NCBI RefSeq assembly: GCF_021556475.1
Contig: NZ_JAKGBZ010000013.1
Span: 1 to 64,000 of the forward strand
Source: Acidiphilium iwatense
GTDB taxonomy: Bacteria; Pseudomonadota; Alphaproteobacteria; Acetobacterales; Acetobacteraceae
Direction of reading: 5' to 3'
Length of the DNA: 64,000 nucleotides
The notes below the pieces were generated by a model. The model worked only from the letters and a program-made list of their open reading frames with translations. It had not been told where the DNA came from and ran no database searches. Made by a program: the position numbers and the translations under genes. This document shows positions 46,486 through 57,359 of the stretch, piece by piece. Position 1 is the stretch's first letter. Each line of letters opens with the position of its first letter.

Positions 46486-46558
46486 GCGCGAAGCGGTAGC
46501 CCCGCGCGCCGGCCTGTGTCAAAGGGTTGGCGTGTCACATCGGGTTTCGGAGTATGTC

Positions 46559-47224
46559 ATGAATGATGCCAGGGCGGTGGTGTTCGATCTGGACGGCACG
46601 CTGATCGACAGCCTGCCGGACCTCGCGGCGGCGCTCAACCGCTCGCTCGCGCGCCATAATACCGGACCGATCGCGCGCGCCGATGTCGCCCCCATGGTGG
46701 GCGATGGTGCCAGGATGCTGCTCAAACGCGGCTATGCCGCCCGCAGCCTCGAACCGGGCGAGGATGACGAGGCGGAATTTCTCGCCGATTACGAGGCGCA
46801 TGTGACCGATCTGACCGAGCCCTATCCGGGCATCCCGGAAGCGGTCGCGTCCCTGGCATCGCTCGGCTACCGGCTCGGCCTGTGCACCAACAAACCGGAG
46901 GCTTCGGCGCGAAAAGTGCTGTCGGCGCTCGGTCTGGAGCGATTTTTCGGCGTGGTGATCGGCGGCGACGCAACACCTTATCGCAAGCCCGATCCGCGCC
47001 ATCTGGCCGCCGTGCTGGACGGACTGGGCGCACCGAAACACCACGCCGTGATGGTGGGCGATCATCCCAACGATCTGGCGACCGCCGCCGGCCTTGAGGT
47101 GCCGGCGATTTTCGTCACCTGGGGCTACGGCCGCGCCGAAGCGCCGATCATGATCGACGACGCGGCTGCGCTGGTGCCGGCGGTCCGGCGGATTCTCGAA
47201 CCGGCGGCGGGCGGGCAGGCCTGA
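46559..47224 (+). CDS. gph: Phosphoglycolate phosphatase (HAD family)
   Basis: A 221-residue HAD phosphatase. The nucleophile motif I is FDLDGTLIDS near the N-terminus, CTNKP follows with the motif II threonine, and GDHPNDLATA is motif IV. The small alpha-helical cap lies between motifs I and II. Members remove phosphoglycolate formed during DNA repair or by Rubisco. The start at MNDARAVVFD matches the family. It is divergent from glmU with a 73-base intergenic region. Confidence 0.88.
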   Translation: MNDARAVVFDLDGTLIDSLPDLAAALNRSLARHNTGPIARADVAPMVGDGARMLLKRGYAARSLEPGEDDEAEFLADYEAHVTDLTEPYPGIPEAVASLASLGYRLGLCTNKPEASARKVLSALGLERFFGVVIGGDATPYRKPDPRHLAAVLDGLGAPKHHAVMVGDHPNDLATAAGLEVPAIFVTWGYGRAEAPIMIDDAAALVPAVRRILEPAAGGQA

Positions 47225-47318
47225 TTCAACCAAATCAAGGGTCGAATCGGCCTTGACGGACGCGCTGCGATGGCCCATTTCGGAAACAGGACCGGGTTTG
47301 TCCGCAATCGAGTGAGCC

Positions 47319-47789
47319 ATGTTGAGATTATCGCGCCTGACAGACTATGCGGTGGTGGTGCTGGTGCGGCTCGCGCAGGCCGATAAGGTCGAGACCGCGC
47401 CGAGCATCGCCGCTTCCACCGGGATACCCGAACCCACCGTCGCCAAGGTTCTCAAGAGCTTGGCGCAGAGCGGCCTCGTTGCATCCCAGCGCGGGGCGCA
47501 TGGCGGCTATCGGCTGATCCGGTCGCTCGCCGCCATCCCGGTCGCGGACGTGATCGTGGCGATCGATGGCCCGATCGCGATGACCGCCTGCGTCGAAGGG
47601 GCGGGGCTGTCGTGCGAAAGCCAGCCGCTTTGCCCGATGGCGGGGCGCTGGGGCGTGGTGAATGACGCGATCAGCGAGGCGCTGGCAAGCATCACGCTCG
47701 CCGACATGCAGAGCGCTTCGCTTCCCAGGGCATTGCGCTTCGAGGCCGGCGCGGAACCGACGCCGCTTGCGACTTCAATCGTCGAATAG
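47319..47789 (+). CDS. Rrf2-family regulator of the SUF operon
   Basis: A 156-residue Rrf2 protein with an N-terminal winged helix ([17 protein letters not shown]) and a wing [11 protein letters not shown]. Its cluster-binding cysteines are in [17 protein letters not shown], which suggests a Fe-S cluster sensor like IscR or the SUF-specific family TIGR02944. It is first in the suf operon, eight bases ahead of sufB, so it probably controls its own operon. A TTGACG hexamer at 47253-47258 could be its -35 element. Confidence 0.9.
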   Translation: MLRLSRLTDYAVVVLVRLAQADKVETAPSIAASTGIPEPTVAKVLKSLAQSGLVASQRGAHGGYRLIRSLAAIPVADVIVAIDGPIAMTACVEGAGLSCESQPLCPMAGRWGVVNDAISEALASITLADMQSASLPRALRFEAGAEPTPLATSIVE

Positions 47790-47797
47790 AGGATATC

Positions 47798-49249
47798 ATG
47801 CCCGCGGTTACTGAAACGATCGAAACCATCGACCGGCTCGCCGGTGGCGGCTATAAATTCGGTTTCGAGACGAATATCGAGATGGAATTCGCGCCGAAAG
47901 GGCTGAACGAGGATATCGTGCGGCTGATTTCGGCGAAAAAAGGCGAGCCGGAATGGCTGCTCGAATGGCGGCTGAAAGCCTATCGCGCATGGCTGACGAT
48001 GGAAGACCCGCATTGGGCGCGCATCCATCATCCGAAAATCGACTATCAGGATCTGCATTATTACGCGGCGCCGAAGCGTCCGGCGCCGAAATCGCTCGAC
48101 GATGTCGATCCCGAACTGATCAGCATGTACGACAAGCTCGGCATTCCGCTGAACGAGCGGGCGGCACTCGCCGGCGTTGCCGTGGATGCCGTGTTCGACA
48201 GCGTTTCGGTGGCGACCACCTTCCGCGAAAGCCTCGCCAAAGTGGGCGTGATCTTCTGTTCGATCAGCGAGGCGGTGCGCGAGCATCCCGACCTTGTGCG
48301 CAAATATCTCGGCAGCGTGGTGCCGGCGGGCGACAACTATTTCGCAGCGCTGAACAGTGCCGTGTTTTCCGATGGCAGTTTCGTGTTCATTCCGCGCGGC
48401 GTGCGCTGCCCGATGGAGCTTTCCACCTATTTCCGCATCAATGCGCGCAATACCGGCCAGTTCGAGCGGACGCTGATCATCGCCGAGGAAGGTGCGAGCG
48501 TTTCCTATCTCGAAGGCTGCACCGCACCGATGCGCGACGAAAACCAGTTGCACGCGGCGGTGGTTGAGCTGGTGGCCCTCGACGAGGCCTCGATCAAATA
48601 CAGCACGGTGCAGAACTGGTATCCGGGCGATGCGCAGGGGCGCGGCGGGATCTATAATTTCGTCACCAAGCGCGGCGCGTGCCGGGGGCGGAATTCGAAA
48701 ATCTCCTGGACCCAGGTGGAAACCGGCTCGGCGATCACCTGGAAATACCCGTCTTGCATCCTGCAGGGCGAGGGCTCGACCGGCGAGTTCTACTCGGTCG
48801 CGCTGACCAACAATTTCCAGCAGGCCGATACCGGCACCAAGATGATTCACCTTGCTCCCAATACGACCAGCACGATCATCTCGAAAGGCATTTCGGCAGG
48901 CCACTCCAACAACACCTATCGCGGCCTGGTGCGGATCATGCCGCGTGCCCATGGCGCGCGGAACTTCACCCAGTGCGACAGCCTGTTGATCGGCGATCAG
49001 TGCGGCGCGCATACGGTGCCGTATATCGAAAGCCGCAATCAGAGCGCGAAGGTGGAACACGAAGCGACGACCTCGAAAATCGCCGAGGATCAGTTGTTCT
49101 ATTGCCGCTCGCGCGGTCTGTCTGAAGAGGATGCGGTGGGGTTGATCGTCAACGGCTTCTGCCGCGATGTGTTGAAGGAATTGCCGATGGAGTTCGCGGT
49201 GGAAGCGCAGAAGCTGCTTGCCGTGTCGCTCGAAGGCTCGGTGGGTTGA
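47798..49249 (+). CDS. sufB: Fe-S cluster assembly scaffold SufB
   Basis: A 483-residue SufB, the scaffold subunit of the SufBC2D complex. The beta-helix core is recognisable from [16 protein letters not shown] and [18 protein letters not shown]. The C-terminal helical part ends after [17 protein letters not shown]. Persulfide-accepting cysteines lie in the C-terminal half. Length and order (sufB-sufC-sufD-sufS) are normal. Confidence 0.97.
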   Translation: MPAVTETIETIDRLAGGGYKFGFETNIEMEFAPKGLNEDIVRLISAKKGEPEWLLEWRLKAYRAWLTMEDPHWARIHHPKIDYQDLHYYAAPKRPAPKSLDDVDPELISMYDKLGIPLNERAALAGVAVDAVFDSVSVATTFRESLAKVGVIFCSISEAVREHPDLVRKYLGSVVPAGDNYFAALNSAVFSDGSFVFIPRGVRCPMELSTYFRINARNTGQFERTLIIAEEGASVSYLEGCTAPMRDENQLHAAVVELVALDEASIKYSTVQNWYPGDAQGRGGIYNFVTKRGACRGRNSKISWTQVETGSAITWKYPSCILQGEGSTGEFYSVALTNNFQQADTGTKMIHLAPNTTSTIISKGISAGHSNNTYRGLVRIMPRAHGARNFTQCDSLLIGDQCGAHTVPYIESRNQSAKVEHEATTSKIAEDQLFYCRSRGLSEEDAVGLIVNGFCRDVLKELPMEFAVEAQKLLAVSLEGSVG

Positions 49250-49258
49250 GGAACGGAT

Positions 49259-49998
<740 letters not shown>

Positions 49999-50002
<4 letters not shown>

Positions 50003-51210
50003 ACGCCGGCGATTTTCTCGATCGGATCGATCTGGCGGCGCTACCGGGAGCCGTTTCCCGGCGCGCACGGGCGGCCGCGCGGTTTCGTGCCACGGGCTGG
50101 CCGACTCGCGCCGACGAGGCGTGGCACTACACCGATCTGAATGCGCGGCTGAAGAGTTTCGATCTCGCCTTGCCGGCGGAAGCCGGTTCGGTCGCGGGAC
50201 TGATCCCGGAAACCGATCTGCCGCGCATCGTGTTCGTCAATGGGCGTTTCGCGGAAGATCTGTCCACGAAAATGCCCGGCCTCGGCTGCTATGCCAGCGA
50301 TGCGGCGCTGACCGAAGGGCGCGATCAGCCGATGGTCGCGCTGAACGCGGCACTCGCGCAGGATGGCGCGGTGCTCGATATCGCCGAATCCGTCGATGCC
50401 GGCACGGTGCTTCTGGTCTCGATCGCGCACGCGGCGCACCAGGCTGCGATCGCGCCGCGCCATCGCATCAGGCTTGGTGCCGGCGCTGCGCTGACGCTGA
50501 TCGAGATCGCGCGCGGCGAGGGCGAATATCTGCATAATCCGGTGGTCGAGATCGCTTTGGGCGAAGGTGCGGTGCTGCGTCATTACCGGCTGCAGGACGA
50601 GGCGATGGCGGCGGTTCATGTCGCGACGATCTTCGCCGATCTTGCGTCCGGCGCGCGCTATGATTCGTTCACGCTCAACTGCGGCGCTCGGCTCAGCCGC
50701 AACGAAACCCACGCGACGCTGGCCGGCGCCAAGGCCGATGTTCACCTGAACGCGGCACAGCTTCTGACCGGCTCGCAGCATGGCGACATCACTACCATCG
50801 TCGCCCATGACGCGCCGAACTGCGCGTCGCGCCAGACGGTGAAATCGGTGCTGTCGGGTGCCGCGCGCGGGGTGTTCCAGGGGCGGATCGAGGTTGCGCG
50901 GATCGCCCAGAAAACCGACGGCTATCAGATGAATCAGGCGCTGCTGCTTTCGCCCGACGCCGAGATCGACAGCAAGCCCGAGCTTGAGATTTTCGCCGAC
51001 GACGTGAAGTGCAGCCACGGGGCCACCATCGGCGCGCTCGATCCCGAACAGGTATTCTATCTGCGCAGCCGCGGAATTCCCGAGGCGGAAGCGCGGGCGA
51101 TGCTGATCCGCGCGTTTCTCGACGAGGCGCTGGAGCCGGTGACCGACGCGACGGCGCATCGTCTTTTCGAAGACGCCATCGACGCCTGGTGGCGAAAGGG
51201 TGTCTTATGA
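49999..51210 (+). CDS. sufD: Fe-S assembly protein SufD
   Basis: A 403-residue SufD, the paralogue of SufB. The C-terminal segment KCSHGATIGALDPEQVFYLR, with its cysteine and histidine, and the YQMNQALLLS beta-helix repeat are typical. It partners SufB in the SufBC2D scaffold. Both ends overlap the neighbouring genes by ATGA, suggesting coupled translation. Confidence 0.95.
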
Positions 51211-52448
51211 GCGTCGCCATCGAACGGATCGGTTTCGACGTCGAACGAATCCGCGCGGATTTCCCGATCCTCGCGGAGCGCGTTCACGGCAGGAAGCTGG
51301 TGTTTCTCGACAGCGCCGCTTCGGCGCAGAAGCCGCGCGCGGTGATCGATGCGATGGTGCGCACGATGGAGACGCGCTACGCCAATGTCCATCGCGGCCT
51401 GCACTGGATGAGCGAACGCTGCTCCGACGATTACGAAGGCGCACGCGACAAGGTTGCCGCTTTCCTGAACGCCGCGCGTGAGGAGATCGTGTTCGTGCGC
51501 AATGCGACTGAGGCGATCAACCTCGTCGCGCACAGCTATGGCCGCACCGTGCTCCAGCCCGGCGATGCCGTCGTGGTCAGCGAGATGGAGCACCACGCCA
51601 ATCTGGTACCCTGGCAGATGCTGCGTGATTCTCATGGCATCGAGCTCCGCATCGCCAAGATCACCGAAGCCGGCGAACTGGACTTTCACGATCTGGAGCG
51701 GAATTTCGCCGATGGCCGGGTGCGGCTGCTGGCGATAACCCATATGTCGAACGTGCTCGGCACCTATACCCCGGTGGAACGGCTCGCCGCCTTCGCGCAC
51801 GCCTATGGCGCCAGGATCCTGCTCGACGGCGCGCAGGCGGCGGTGCATCGCGCGGTCGACGTGCGTGCGATCGATGCGGATTTCTATGTATTTTCCGGCC
51901 ACAAGCTCTACGGGCCGAGCGGGATCGGCGTGCTCTACGGCAAGCGCGAATTGCTGGAGGCGATGCCGCCGTTCCTCGGCGGCGGCGACATGATCCGCAG
52001 CGTTTCCTACGAAAAATCGAGCTGGGCCGAGCCGCCCTATCGGTTCGAGGCGGGCACGCCCGCGATTATCGAAACCATCGGCCTTGGTGCCGCGATCGAC
52101 TATGTGAATGCGATCGGCTTCGAGGCGATCGCGGCGCATGAACGCAGCCTGACCGATCACGCGCTTGCCGTTCTGTCCGATATCGACGGGCTGCACGTGC
52201 TTGGCCGCGCGCAGGATCGCGGCGGGGTGGTGGCGTTCACGCTGGACGGCGTGCATGCGCATGACGTGGCGACCTTGCTCGACAAGCAGGGCATCGCGGT
52301 GCGCGCGGGGCACCATTGCGCCGAGCCGCTGACACGCCGTCTGGGGCAGGACAGCACGGCGCGCGCCTCGTTCGGCGTCTATACCACGCATGGCGAAATC
52401 GATGCGCTCGTTTCAGGGCTGCGCCGGGTCAAGCAGGTATTCGGTTGA
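51207..52448 (+). CDS. sufS: Cysteine desulfurase SufS
   Basis: A 413-residue group II cysteine desulfurase. The PLP lysine is in FSGHKLYGPSGIG and the persulfide cysteine in RAGHHCAEPL. VHRGLHWMSE and NATEAINLVA complete the fold-type I pattern. It overlaps sufD by ATGA and sufU by a single base. No sufE is seen, so SufU next door is the likely persulfide acceptor. Confidence 0.97.
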   Translation: MSVAIERIGFDVERIRADFPILAERVHGRKLVFLDSAASAQKPRAVIDAMVRTMETRYANVHRGLHWMSERCSDDYEGARDKVAAFLNAAREEIVFVRNATEAINLVAHSYGRTVLQPGDAVVVSEMEHHANLVPWQMLRDSHGIELRIAKITEAGELDFHDLERNFADGRVRLLAITHMSNVLGTYTPVERLAAFAHAYGARILLDGAQAAVHRAVDVRAIDADFYVFSGHKLYGPSGIGVLYGKRELLEAMPPFLGGGDMIRSVSYEKSSWAEPPYRFEAGTPAIIETIGLGAAIDYVNAIGFEAIAAHERSLTDHALAVLSDIDGLHVLGRAQDRGGVVAFTLDGVHAHDVATLLDKQGIAVRAGHHCAEPLTRRLGQDSTARASFGVYTTHGEIDALVSGLRRVKQVFG

Positions 52449-52897
52449 TGCAGGACGTTGCCAGCATCGAGGATCTTTACCAGAACCTCATCATGGAGCG
52501 CGCCCGCGCGCCGTGCCATGCCGGGTCGCTCGCGGCGTTCGACGCCGAGGCGGAGGGTGACAACCCGATGTGCGGCGATCGCGTGCATGTCCGCATCAGG
52601 CGCGACCGGAACCGGATCGGCGCGTTGAGCCACGAGACGCGCGGCTGCGCGATCTGCATCTCGGCCGCCGATTTGATGGGCGATGCGGTGATCGGGAAAA
52701 GTCAGGATGAAATCGGCGAACTCGCCGACGCGTTCGAGACGATGATCGCGACCGGCAATACGCCCGACCGGCCCGATTTCGCCGACTTGCGCGCGCTATC
52801 CGGCGTGCACACATATCGGTCGCGGCATCGCTGCGCGACCCTGCCGTGGCAGGCGCTGCGCGCCGCACTCGGCAAGACGGAGCATCGTCATGGATGA
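52448..52897 (+). CDS. sufU: Sulfurtransferase/scaffold SufU
   Basis: A 149-residue IscU-fold protein of the SufU type. The three conserved cysteines appear in NPMCGD, RGCAICIS and RHRCATLPW; with the aspartate of NPMCGD they form the zinc site that swaps with SufS. The insertion between the second and third cysteine distinguishes SufU from IscU. Its end overlaps the SufT-like gene by eight bases. Confidence 0.93.
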   Translation: MQDVASIEDLYQNLIMERARAPCHAGSLAAFDAEAEGDNPMCGDRVHVRIRRDRNRIGALSHETRGCAICISAADLMGDAVIGKSQDEIGELADAFETMIATGNTPDRPDFADLRALSGVHTYRSRHRCATLPWQALRAALGKTEHRHG

Positions 52898-53255
52898 CAA
52901 TCTCATGAAATCCGAGCCGGTGACGACCTGGACGCCGGATGGCGAGACCGCGCCGGTGGTGACCGAAGACGCGGTGATCGCCGCGATCGCGACGGTGTAC
53001 GATCCTGAAATTCCGGTCAATATCTTCGAACTTGGCTTGATCTATGCGATCGAGATCGAGCAGGGCCGGGTGAAGGTGGAAATGACGCTGACGGCGCCGG
53101 CATGCCCGAGCGCGCAGGAACTGCCCGAGGCGGTGCGCCTTGCCGTCGGCACCGTGCCGGGGGTTGCCGAGGTCGATGTCGAAACCGTGTGGGACCCGCC
53201 CTGGGACCCATCGCGGATGAGCGACGAAGCGCGGCTAGCGCTCAACATGTATTGA
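52890..53255 (+). CDS. sufT: SufT-like MIP18/DUF59 protein
   Basis: A 121-residue MIP18-family protein. VYDPEIPVNIFELGLIYAI and LTAPACPSAQELPEAV are hallmarks of the DUF59 fold, with the conserved cysteine in the second. Such proteins help mature Fe-S enzymes. The C-terminus WDPPWDPSRMSDEARLALNM is highly conserved. It is encoded between sufU and the A-type carrier gene, as in many Suf operons. Confidence 0.9.
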   Translation: MDDNLMKSEPVTTWTPDGETAPVVTEDAVIAAIATVYDPEIPVNIFELGLIYAIEIEQGRVKVEMTLTAPACPSAQELPEAVRLAVGTVPGVAEVDVETVWDPPWDPSRMSDEARLALNMY

Positions 53256-53266
53256 ACGGTGTGACG

Positions 53267-53638
53267 ATGAGCACGACACAAACGGATATCAAACCGGCGA
53301 AGCGCAGCCTGCCGCCGCTGATGCAACTGACCGATGAAGCGGCGGAACGGCTGAGCGCGCTTTATGCGAAGGCGGAGACGGGCAAGAAATTGCGCATCGG
53401 CGTGAGCACCAAGGGGTGTTCCGGCATGTCCTATCAGATGGATTGGGTCGATGACGCGGCGCCGACCGACGAGGTGGTGACCGACAAAGGGGTGACCGTG
53501 CTGATCGACCGCAAGGCGACGCTGTTCCTGATCGGCACCGTGATGGATTATAAGACGGATAAGTTTACCTCTGGATTTACCTTCGAGAACCCGAACGAGA
53601 AGGGCCGCTGCGGCTGCGGCGAAAGCTTTCACGTCTGA
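53267..53638 (+). CDS. sufA: A-type Fe-S carrier SufA/ErpA-like
   Basis: A 123-residue HesB/IscA-family protein. The three ligand cysteines are in STKGCSGMSY and, at the C-terminus, in GRCGCGES. It would accept clusters from SufBC2D and pass them to apo-enzymes. The start at MSTTQTDIK is preceded by a weak GACG and an upstream GTG is possible. It is the last suf gene and is followed by a repeat arm. Confidence 0.93.
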   Translation: MSTTQTDIKPAKRSLPPLMQLTDEAAERLSALYAKAETGKKLRIGVSTKGCSGMSYQMDWVDDAAPTDEVVTDKGVTVLIDRKATLFLIGTVMDYKTDKFTSGFTFENPNEKGRCGCGESFHV

Positions 53639-53656
53639 GGGTGTCGTCCGTCATCT

Positions 53657-53690
53657 GGATTGCTTCGACGCTTTGCGTCTCGCAATGACG
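53657..53690. repeat. Single arm of the dispersed GCAATGACG repeat
   Basis: GGATTGCTTCG followed by a short GACGC-TTT-GCGTC-like hairpin and CTCGCAATGACG. This is the right arm of the element at 9036-9152 with a different core. It lies exactly between the convergent 3' ends of sufA and hisI and may act as a bidirectional stop. Confidence 0.7.
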
Positions 53691-53699
53691 TGTCCTGTT

Positions 53700-54044
53700 T
53701 TATGCGATCTCGCCGTTTGAATTGACGCTTCGATAGAAACAGTTGCGCGCGCCGGTATGACAGGCGGGGCCGGTCTGATCGACCAGAAGCAGGATCGTGT
53801 CGCCGTCGCAATCGATGCGCATTTGCACGAGACGCTGCGTGTTTCCCGAGGTTTCGCCCTTGTACCATAGTTTTTGCCGGCTCCGGCTGTAGTAGCAGAC
53901 CTGGCCGGTACGCAATGTTTCCGCGATCGAGTCCCGGTTCATCCAGGCCAGCATGAGCACGTCGCCGGTGTCGTGCTGCTGCGCGATCGCCGGGATCAGG
54001 CCGGCCTCGTTGAACCGCGCCAGTTCGGCGACCGTATCGGTCAT
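53700..54044 (-). CDS. hisI: Phosphoribosyl-AMP cyclohydrolase
   Basis: A 114-residue enzyme of histidine synthesis that opens the adenine ring of [26 protein letters not shown], and the metal-binding cysteines in [21 protein letters not shown] are visible. It is monofunctional, lacking the HisE domain. Its ATG overlaps the stop of the upstream cystathionine beta-lyase gene by four bases. Confidence 0.95.
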   Translation of the reverse strand: MTDTVAELARFNEAGLIPAIAQQHDTGDVLMLAWMNRDSIAETLRTGQVCYYSRSRQKLWYKGETSGNTQRLVQMRIDCDGDTILLLVDQTGPACHTGARNCFYRSVNSNGEIA

Positions 54045-55297
54045 CGCGCCTGCTCTTCGCGATAGAGATCCTGGATCTCGTCGGCGAGGCAGGGCGACGA
54101 TGCGCAGACGATCCGCTTCTGGCCGCGCAGCACGGCAAGTCCCGCGTCGATATCGGCGATCAGATCGTCGAGATGTTCAAGCCCGATCTGCAACCGCAGC
54201 ATTTCGCCGCCGAACGTGCCGGTGCCTTCGCTGCGCGTGATGGTGAAGCTCGTCGGCAGGGCCAGGCTTTCATAGCCGCCCCATGATGCGCCGATGCCGA
54301 ACAGGCGCAGCGAATCGACCATGGCGGTGACCGCTTCGTAATCGTATTCGGACTGGAACACGATGCCGAACAGCCCGCAGGCGCCGGTGAAGTCGCGTTT
54401 CCAGAATTCGTGGCCGGGACAGGAGGGCAGGGCCGGGTGCAGCACGCGCCGCACTTCCGGGCGGCCGGCGAGCCATTGCGCGATCGCGAGCGCGTTTGCC
54501 GCCTGCTGATCGAGCCGCACGCCGAGCGTGCGCGCGCCGCGCAAGGCCAGCCAGCAATCGTCCGGCGAGGCGTATTGGCCGAGATCGAGCGCGCCGTTGC
54601 GCAGCCATTCCCAGTCCGCGTCGGTCGCGACGGTGACGGCGCCGAGCACGATATCCGAATGGCCGCCGACATACTTGGTCAGCGCCTGGATCGACACGTC
54701 GACGCCGTGGCGGAACGGCTGGAACGTGCGGATGCCCCAGGTATTGTCCATGAACAGTTTGGCGCCATGCGCGCGGGCGACGCGCGCGAGCATCGGTACG
54801 TCCTGTACCTCGAAAGTGTGGCTGCCGGGACTTTCGGCGAACAGCACGCGGGTTTCCGGGCGCATCAGCGCGCGCAGCGCGGCTTCCTCGATCAGCGGAT
54901 CGTAATACTGTGTCTCGATGCCGTAGCGCTTGAGCGTGCCGTTGCAGAACTGCCGCGTCGGGCCATAGACCGAATCCGGCATCAGCACGTGATCGCCCGC
55001 TTTTAGATAGGCGAGCAGCGGCACGGTGACGGCGGCGAGGCCGGAGGAGACGATCTGGCAGTGGGTTCCGCCCTCGATTTCGGCGACCATCGACTGGAGC
55101 GCGAAATGGGTTTCCGTACCGTACAGCCCGTAGATTTCTTCCTGCTCCAGCCGGCGCTTGCCGATCGCGCGGCGTTCGGCGCAATCCGAATAGAGCACGG
55201 TCGAGCCGCGCACCAGCTTCGGGTTGACGAAGCCGTGGGATTTGACCGGCCGGCGCGCGGCGAGTGCCAGTTTCGTCTCGAATCGATCGGTCTTCAT
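54041..55297 (-). CDS. metC: Cystathionine beta-lyase
   Basis: A 418-residue PLP enzyme of the Cys/Met metabolism family. [10 protein letters not shown] lies in the N-terminal domain, the PLP lysine in [14 protein letters not shown], and DNTWGIR carries the usual Asp. It cleaves cystathionine to homocysteine, pyruvate and ammonia. The start at [10 protein letters not shown] is confirmed by the 4-base overlap with the upstream sulfurtransferase stop. Linkage with sseA and hisI looks operonic. Confidence 0.93.
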   Translation of the reverse strand: MKTDRFETKLALAARRPVKSHGFVNPKLVRGSTVLYSDCAERRAIGKRRLEQEEIYGLYGTETHFALQSMVAEIEGGTHCQIVSSGLAAVTVPLLAYLKAGDHVLMPDSVYGPTRQFCNGTLKRYGIETQYYDPLIEEAALRALMRPETRVLFAESPGSHTFEVQDVPMLARVARAHGAKLFMDNTWGIRTFQPFRHGVDVSIQALTKYVGGHSDIVLGAVTVATDADWEWLRNGALDLGQYASPDDCWLALRGARTLGVRLDQQAANALAIAQWLAGRPEVRRVLHPALPSCPGHEFWKRDFTGACGLFGIVFQSEYDYEAVTAMVDSLRLFGIGASWGGYESLALPTSFTITRSEGTGTFGGEMLRLQIGLEHLDDLIADIDAGLAVLRGQKRIVCASSPCLADEIQDLYREEQAR

Positions 55298-56136
55298 GCT
55301 GTCGTCTCGATCGGCGTATCCGCCGCACCGCCCCATTCCGCCCATGATCCGTCATAGAGTGCGCCCATCGGCAGTCCCGCGCAAACCAGTCCGAGGGTGA
55401 GCACCGCCGCAGTCACGCCCGAGCCGCACATGGTCACCGGGCGGCTTTCCGGGCCGATGCCGCGCTGCTCGAAGGCGGCGCGCAGGGCGGCTTGCGGTTT
55501 CAGCGTGAAGTCGGCTCCGAGAAGGTCGGTAAAGGGCAGCGATCGGGCGCCCGGCACATGGCCGCCGCGCATGCCGGGGCGCGGCTCCGGCACGGCGCCG
55601 GAGAATCGTCCCGCCGCGCGGGCGTCGAGCAGGGTTTCCGCCTGTGCCGCGAGATTCGCCGCGATCGCGGCGCGATCGCGCAACAGATCGGGCCGCAGGC
55701 GCGGCGTGAAACGTCCGCGCGGTCTGGCGGTTGCTTCTCCCGTTGCCAATGCCCGGCCTTCGGCCCGCCATTTCGGCAAGCCGCCGTTGAGTACCCGCAC
55801 CGCATCGTGGCCGAACAGCCTGAACATCCACCATGCCCGTGCGGCCGAGAACAGGCCGCGCTGATCGTAGACCACCACGCGGCTGGCGTTCGAGATGCCG
55901 AAGCCTTCGGCCGCTTCGGCGAAGTCGGCCGCGCGCGGCACCATATGCGGCAAGGACGAGGCGCGATCGGCGATGGTTTCGATGTCGAAGAACGTCGCAC
56001 CCGGAATATGCGCTTCGGCGAACAGCGCCCGGGCGTTCTGCGTCTCGGCGGGCAGGTAGAACGATGCGTCGAGCAGGATCAGCGCCGGATCGGCGCGGTC
56101 ATGGTCGAGCTGTTCGGTCGAAATCAGGTGATCCAT
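55294..56136 (-). CDS. sseA: 3-mercaptopyruvate sulfurtransferase (two-rhodanese)
   Basis: A 280-residue protein of two rhodanese domains. The N-terminal domain begins LISTEQLDHD and has no catalytic cysteine. The C-terminal one carries the active loop CGSGVTA, which is typical of mercaptopyruvate rather than thiosulfate sulfurtransferases. It is the first gene of the sseA-metC-hisI group. Confidence 0.93.
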   Translation of the reverse strand: MDHLISTEQLDHDRADPALILLDASFYLPAETQNARALFAEAHIPGATFFDIETIADRASSLPHMVPRAADFAEAAEGFGISNASRVVVYDQRGLFSAARAWWMFRLFGHDAVRVLNGGLPKWRAEGRALATGEATARPRGRFTPRLRPDLLRDRAAIAANLAAQAETLLDARAAGRFSGAVPEPRPGMRGGHVPGARSLPFTDLLGADFTLKPQAALRAAFEQRGIGPESRPVTMCGSGVTAAVLTLGLVCAGLPMGALYDGSWAEWGGAADTPIETTA

Positions 56137-56203
56137 GGGCGCGGTGTAGCGCGCGGAGGAAAACTTGTCTCCCCGCGTGCCGGATGAGGGAAGGAACGCT
56201 TGC

Positions 56204-57097
56204 TCAGGCCGGAATGGCGGCCAGCAGGGCGTGAATCTGCTTCGCCGCCGCCGGGCCCTTGACCGCGTCGCGCCAGGTGGCTTCGGCGATGCGCTGATGG
56301 GTCATCACCGCATCCTCGGCGCTGGTGATCATTGCAACCCCGGTCTGCGCGTTCGGCGCGGCGTCGGTCGCGAACGGGTTGATCGCGAGCGAAGCGCGCT
56401 CCGGGGTGCGCAGCAGCATGAACGGGCCGTTGGGTTCCGCACCGGAGACCAGCCCGAATTGCAGCCCGATCGGCTCGCTTTCCATCAGGTCGGCCATCCG
56501 CTCGATCTCGTGCCGCGCGGCATCGCGCCCGAGCGCGCGCAGGCGATCGGACAGCGGCAGGGTGCCGGCGACACCGTCTTCGACGAATTTCTGGATCGCG
56601 CCGGAGGTGAAGATCGCGATCACCGAGGGGCGGCGGGCGAGAAACATCCGCTTGCGCGCGGTAAGCGCGCTCATCACCTGCTCGGCGGCCGTGCGTGCGA
56701 GAGTGCGGTCGCCGCCGGTCTGGTCGGCCTGTTCCTCGAAGATCTGCGCGAGCACCGAGTCGTATTCGTCGGAGGTCGTCAGATAGCAGATCGGGCCGAA
56801 AAACTGGAGGATCTGGTCGGCGGTTTCCTCGATCTGCCTGATCCGCTCCAGATAGCCGATCGGGCGGCTATAATATTCGACGCCGATTCCTAAAAGAGTG
56901 AGCGGCGAAATTTTGAGAAGTTCCGCAAGACGCTTGACGGTGTCCAGCTTAATCACCTCGCCTTTCTCATAGCGATAGAGCGCGGCGCGCGAAACGCCGA
57001 GCCGCGCGGCGATTTCCTCGGCCTTCAGGCCCGATTCCATCCGATAGGCCCGCAATTGCTGACCTATTTCGTTAAAGTGCATCATGTGCATTCCCAC
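56204..57097 (-). CDS. XRE-family transcriptional regulator with C-terminal sensor-like domain
   Basis: A 297-residue regulator. The N-terminal helix-turn-helix (KAEEIAARLGVSRAALYRYE) is followed by a long C-terminal part of about 230 residues, with no Cupin- or peptidase-like motif I recognise. The start is uncertain: MGMHMMHF has several Met codons, MHFNEIGQ at 57082 being an option. An AT-rich gap precedes it. Its target is unknown; the gap between it and yraN is a natural operator site. Confidence 0.85.
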   Translation of the reverse strand: MGMHMMHFNEIGQQLRAYRMESGLKAEEIAARLGVSRAALYRYEKGEVIKLDTVKRLAELLKISPLTLLGIGVEYYSRPIGYLERIRQIEETADQILQFFGPICYLTTSDEYDSVLAQIFEEQADQTGGDRTLARTAAEQVMSALTARKRMFLARRPSVIAIFTSGAIQKFVEDGVAGTLPLSDRLRALGRDAARHEIERMADLMESEPIGLQFGLVSGAEPNGPFMLLRTPERASLAINPFATDAAPNAQTGVAMITSAEDAVMTHQRIAEATWRDAVKGPAAAKQIHALLAAIPA

Positions 57098-57359
57098 ACC
57101 CGTTTGCCCGGCATACCCCGGAGTTACAGTTTATTAACAACAAAGTCAGTAAAAACGCCAAAATTGGGATATTCGATTTAAAGTCACAGTTGCTCTAAAA
57201 ATAGCGAAACTCCCCTAGACATACTCATACATTGTGGCGGAGGCAACAGCTTGTTAAGCAAAATCTAATTTTTAATCGCACGCAATGCGTGATTCAACTG
57301 CAAGATGATTTTCCGAAATGGTGCGCGGCGACGCAGGGTTGTGCTAACAAGGCAACGAA
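57098..57359. other. AT-rich intergenic region without a gene
   Basis: A 262-base stretch, visibly AT-richer than its surroundings. It holds segments such as tttattaacaacaaagtcag and tctaatttttaatcgc. It separates the divergent XRE regulator (57097) and yraN (57360) genes and must contain both promoters. Short imperfect palindromes occur, for example CGCACGCAATGCGTG near 57278-57292. A small RNA or an operator array is possible but nothing diagnostic was found. Confidence 0.4.
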
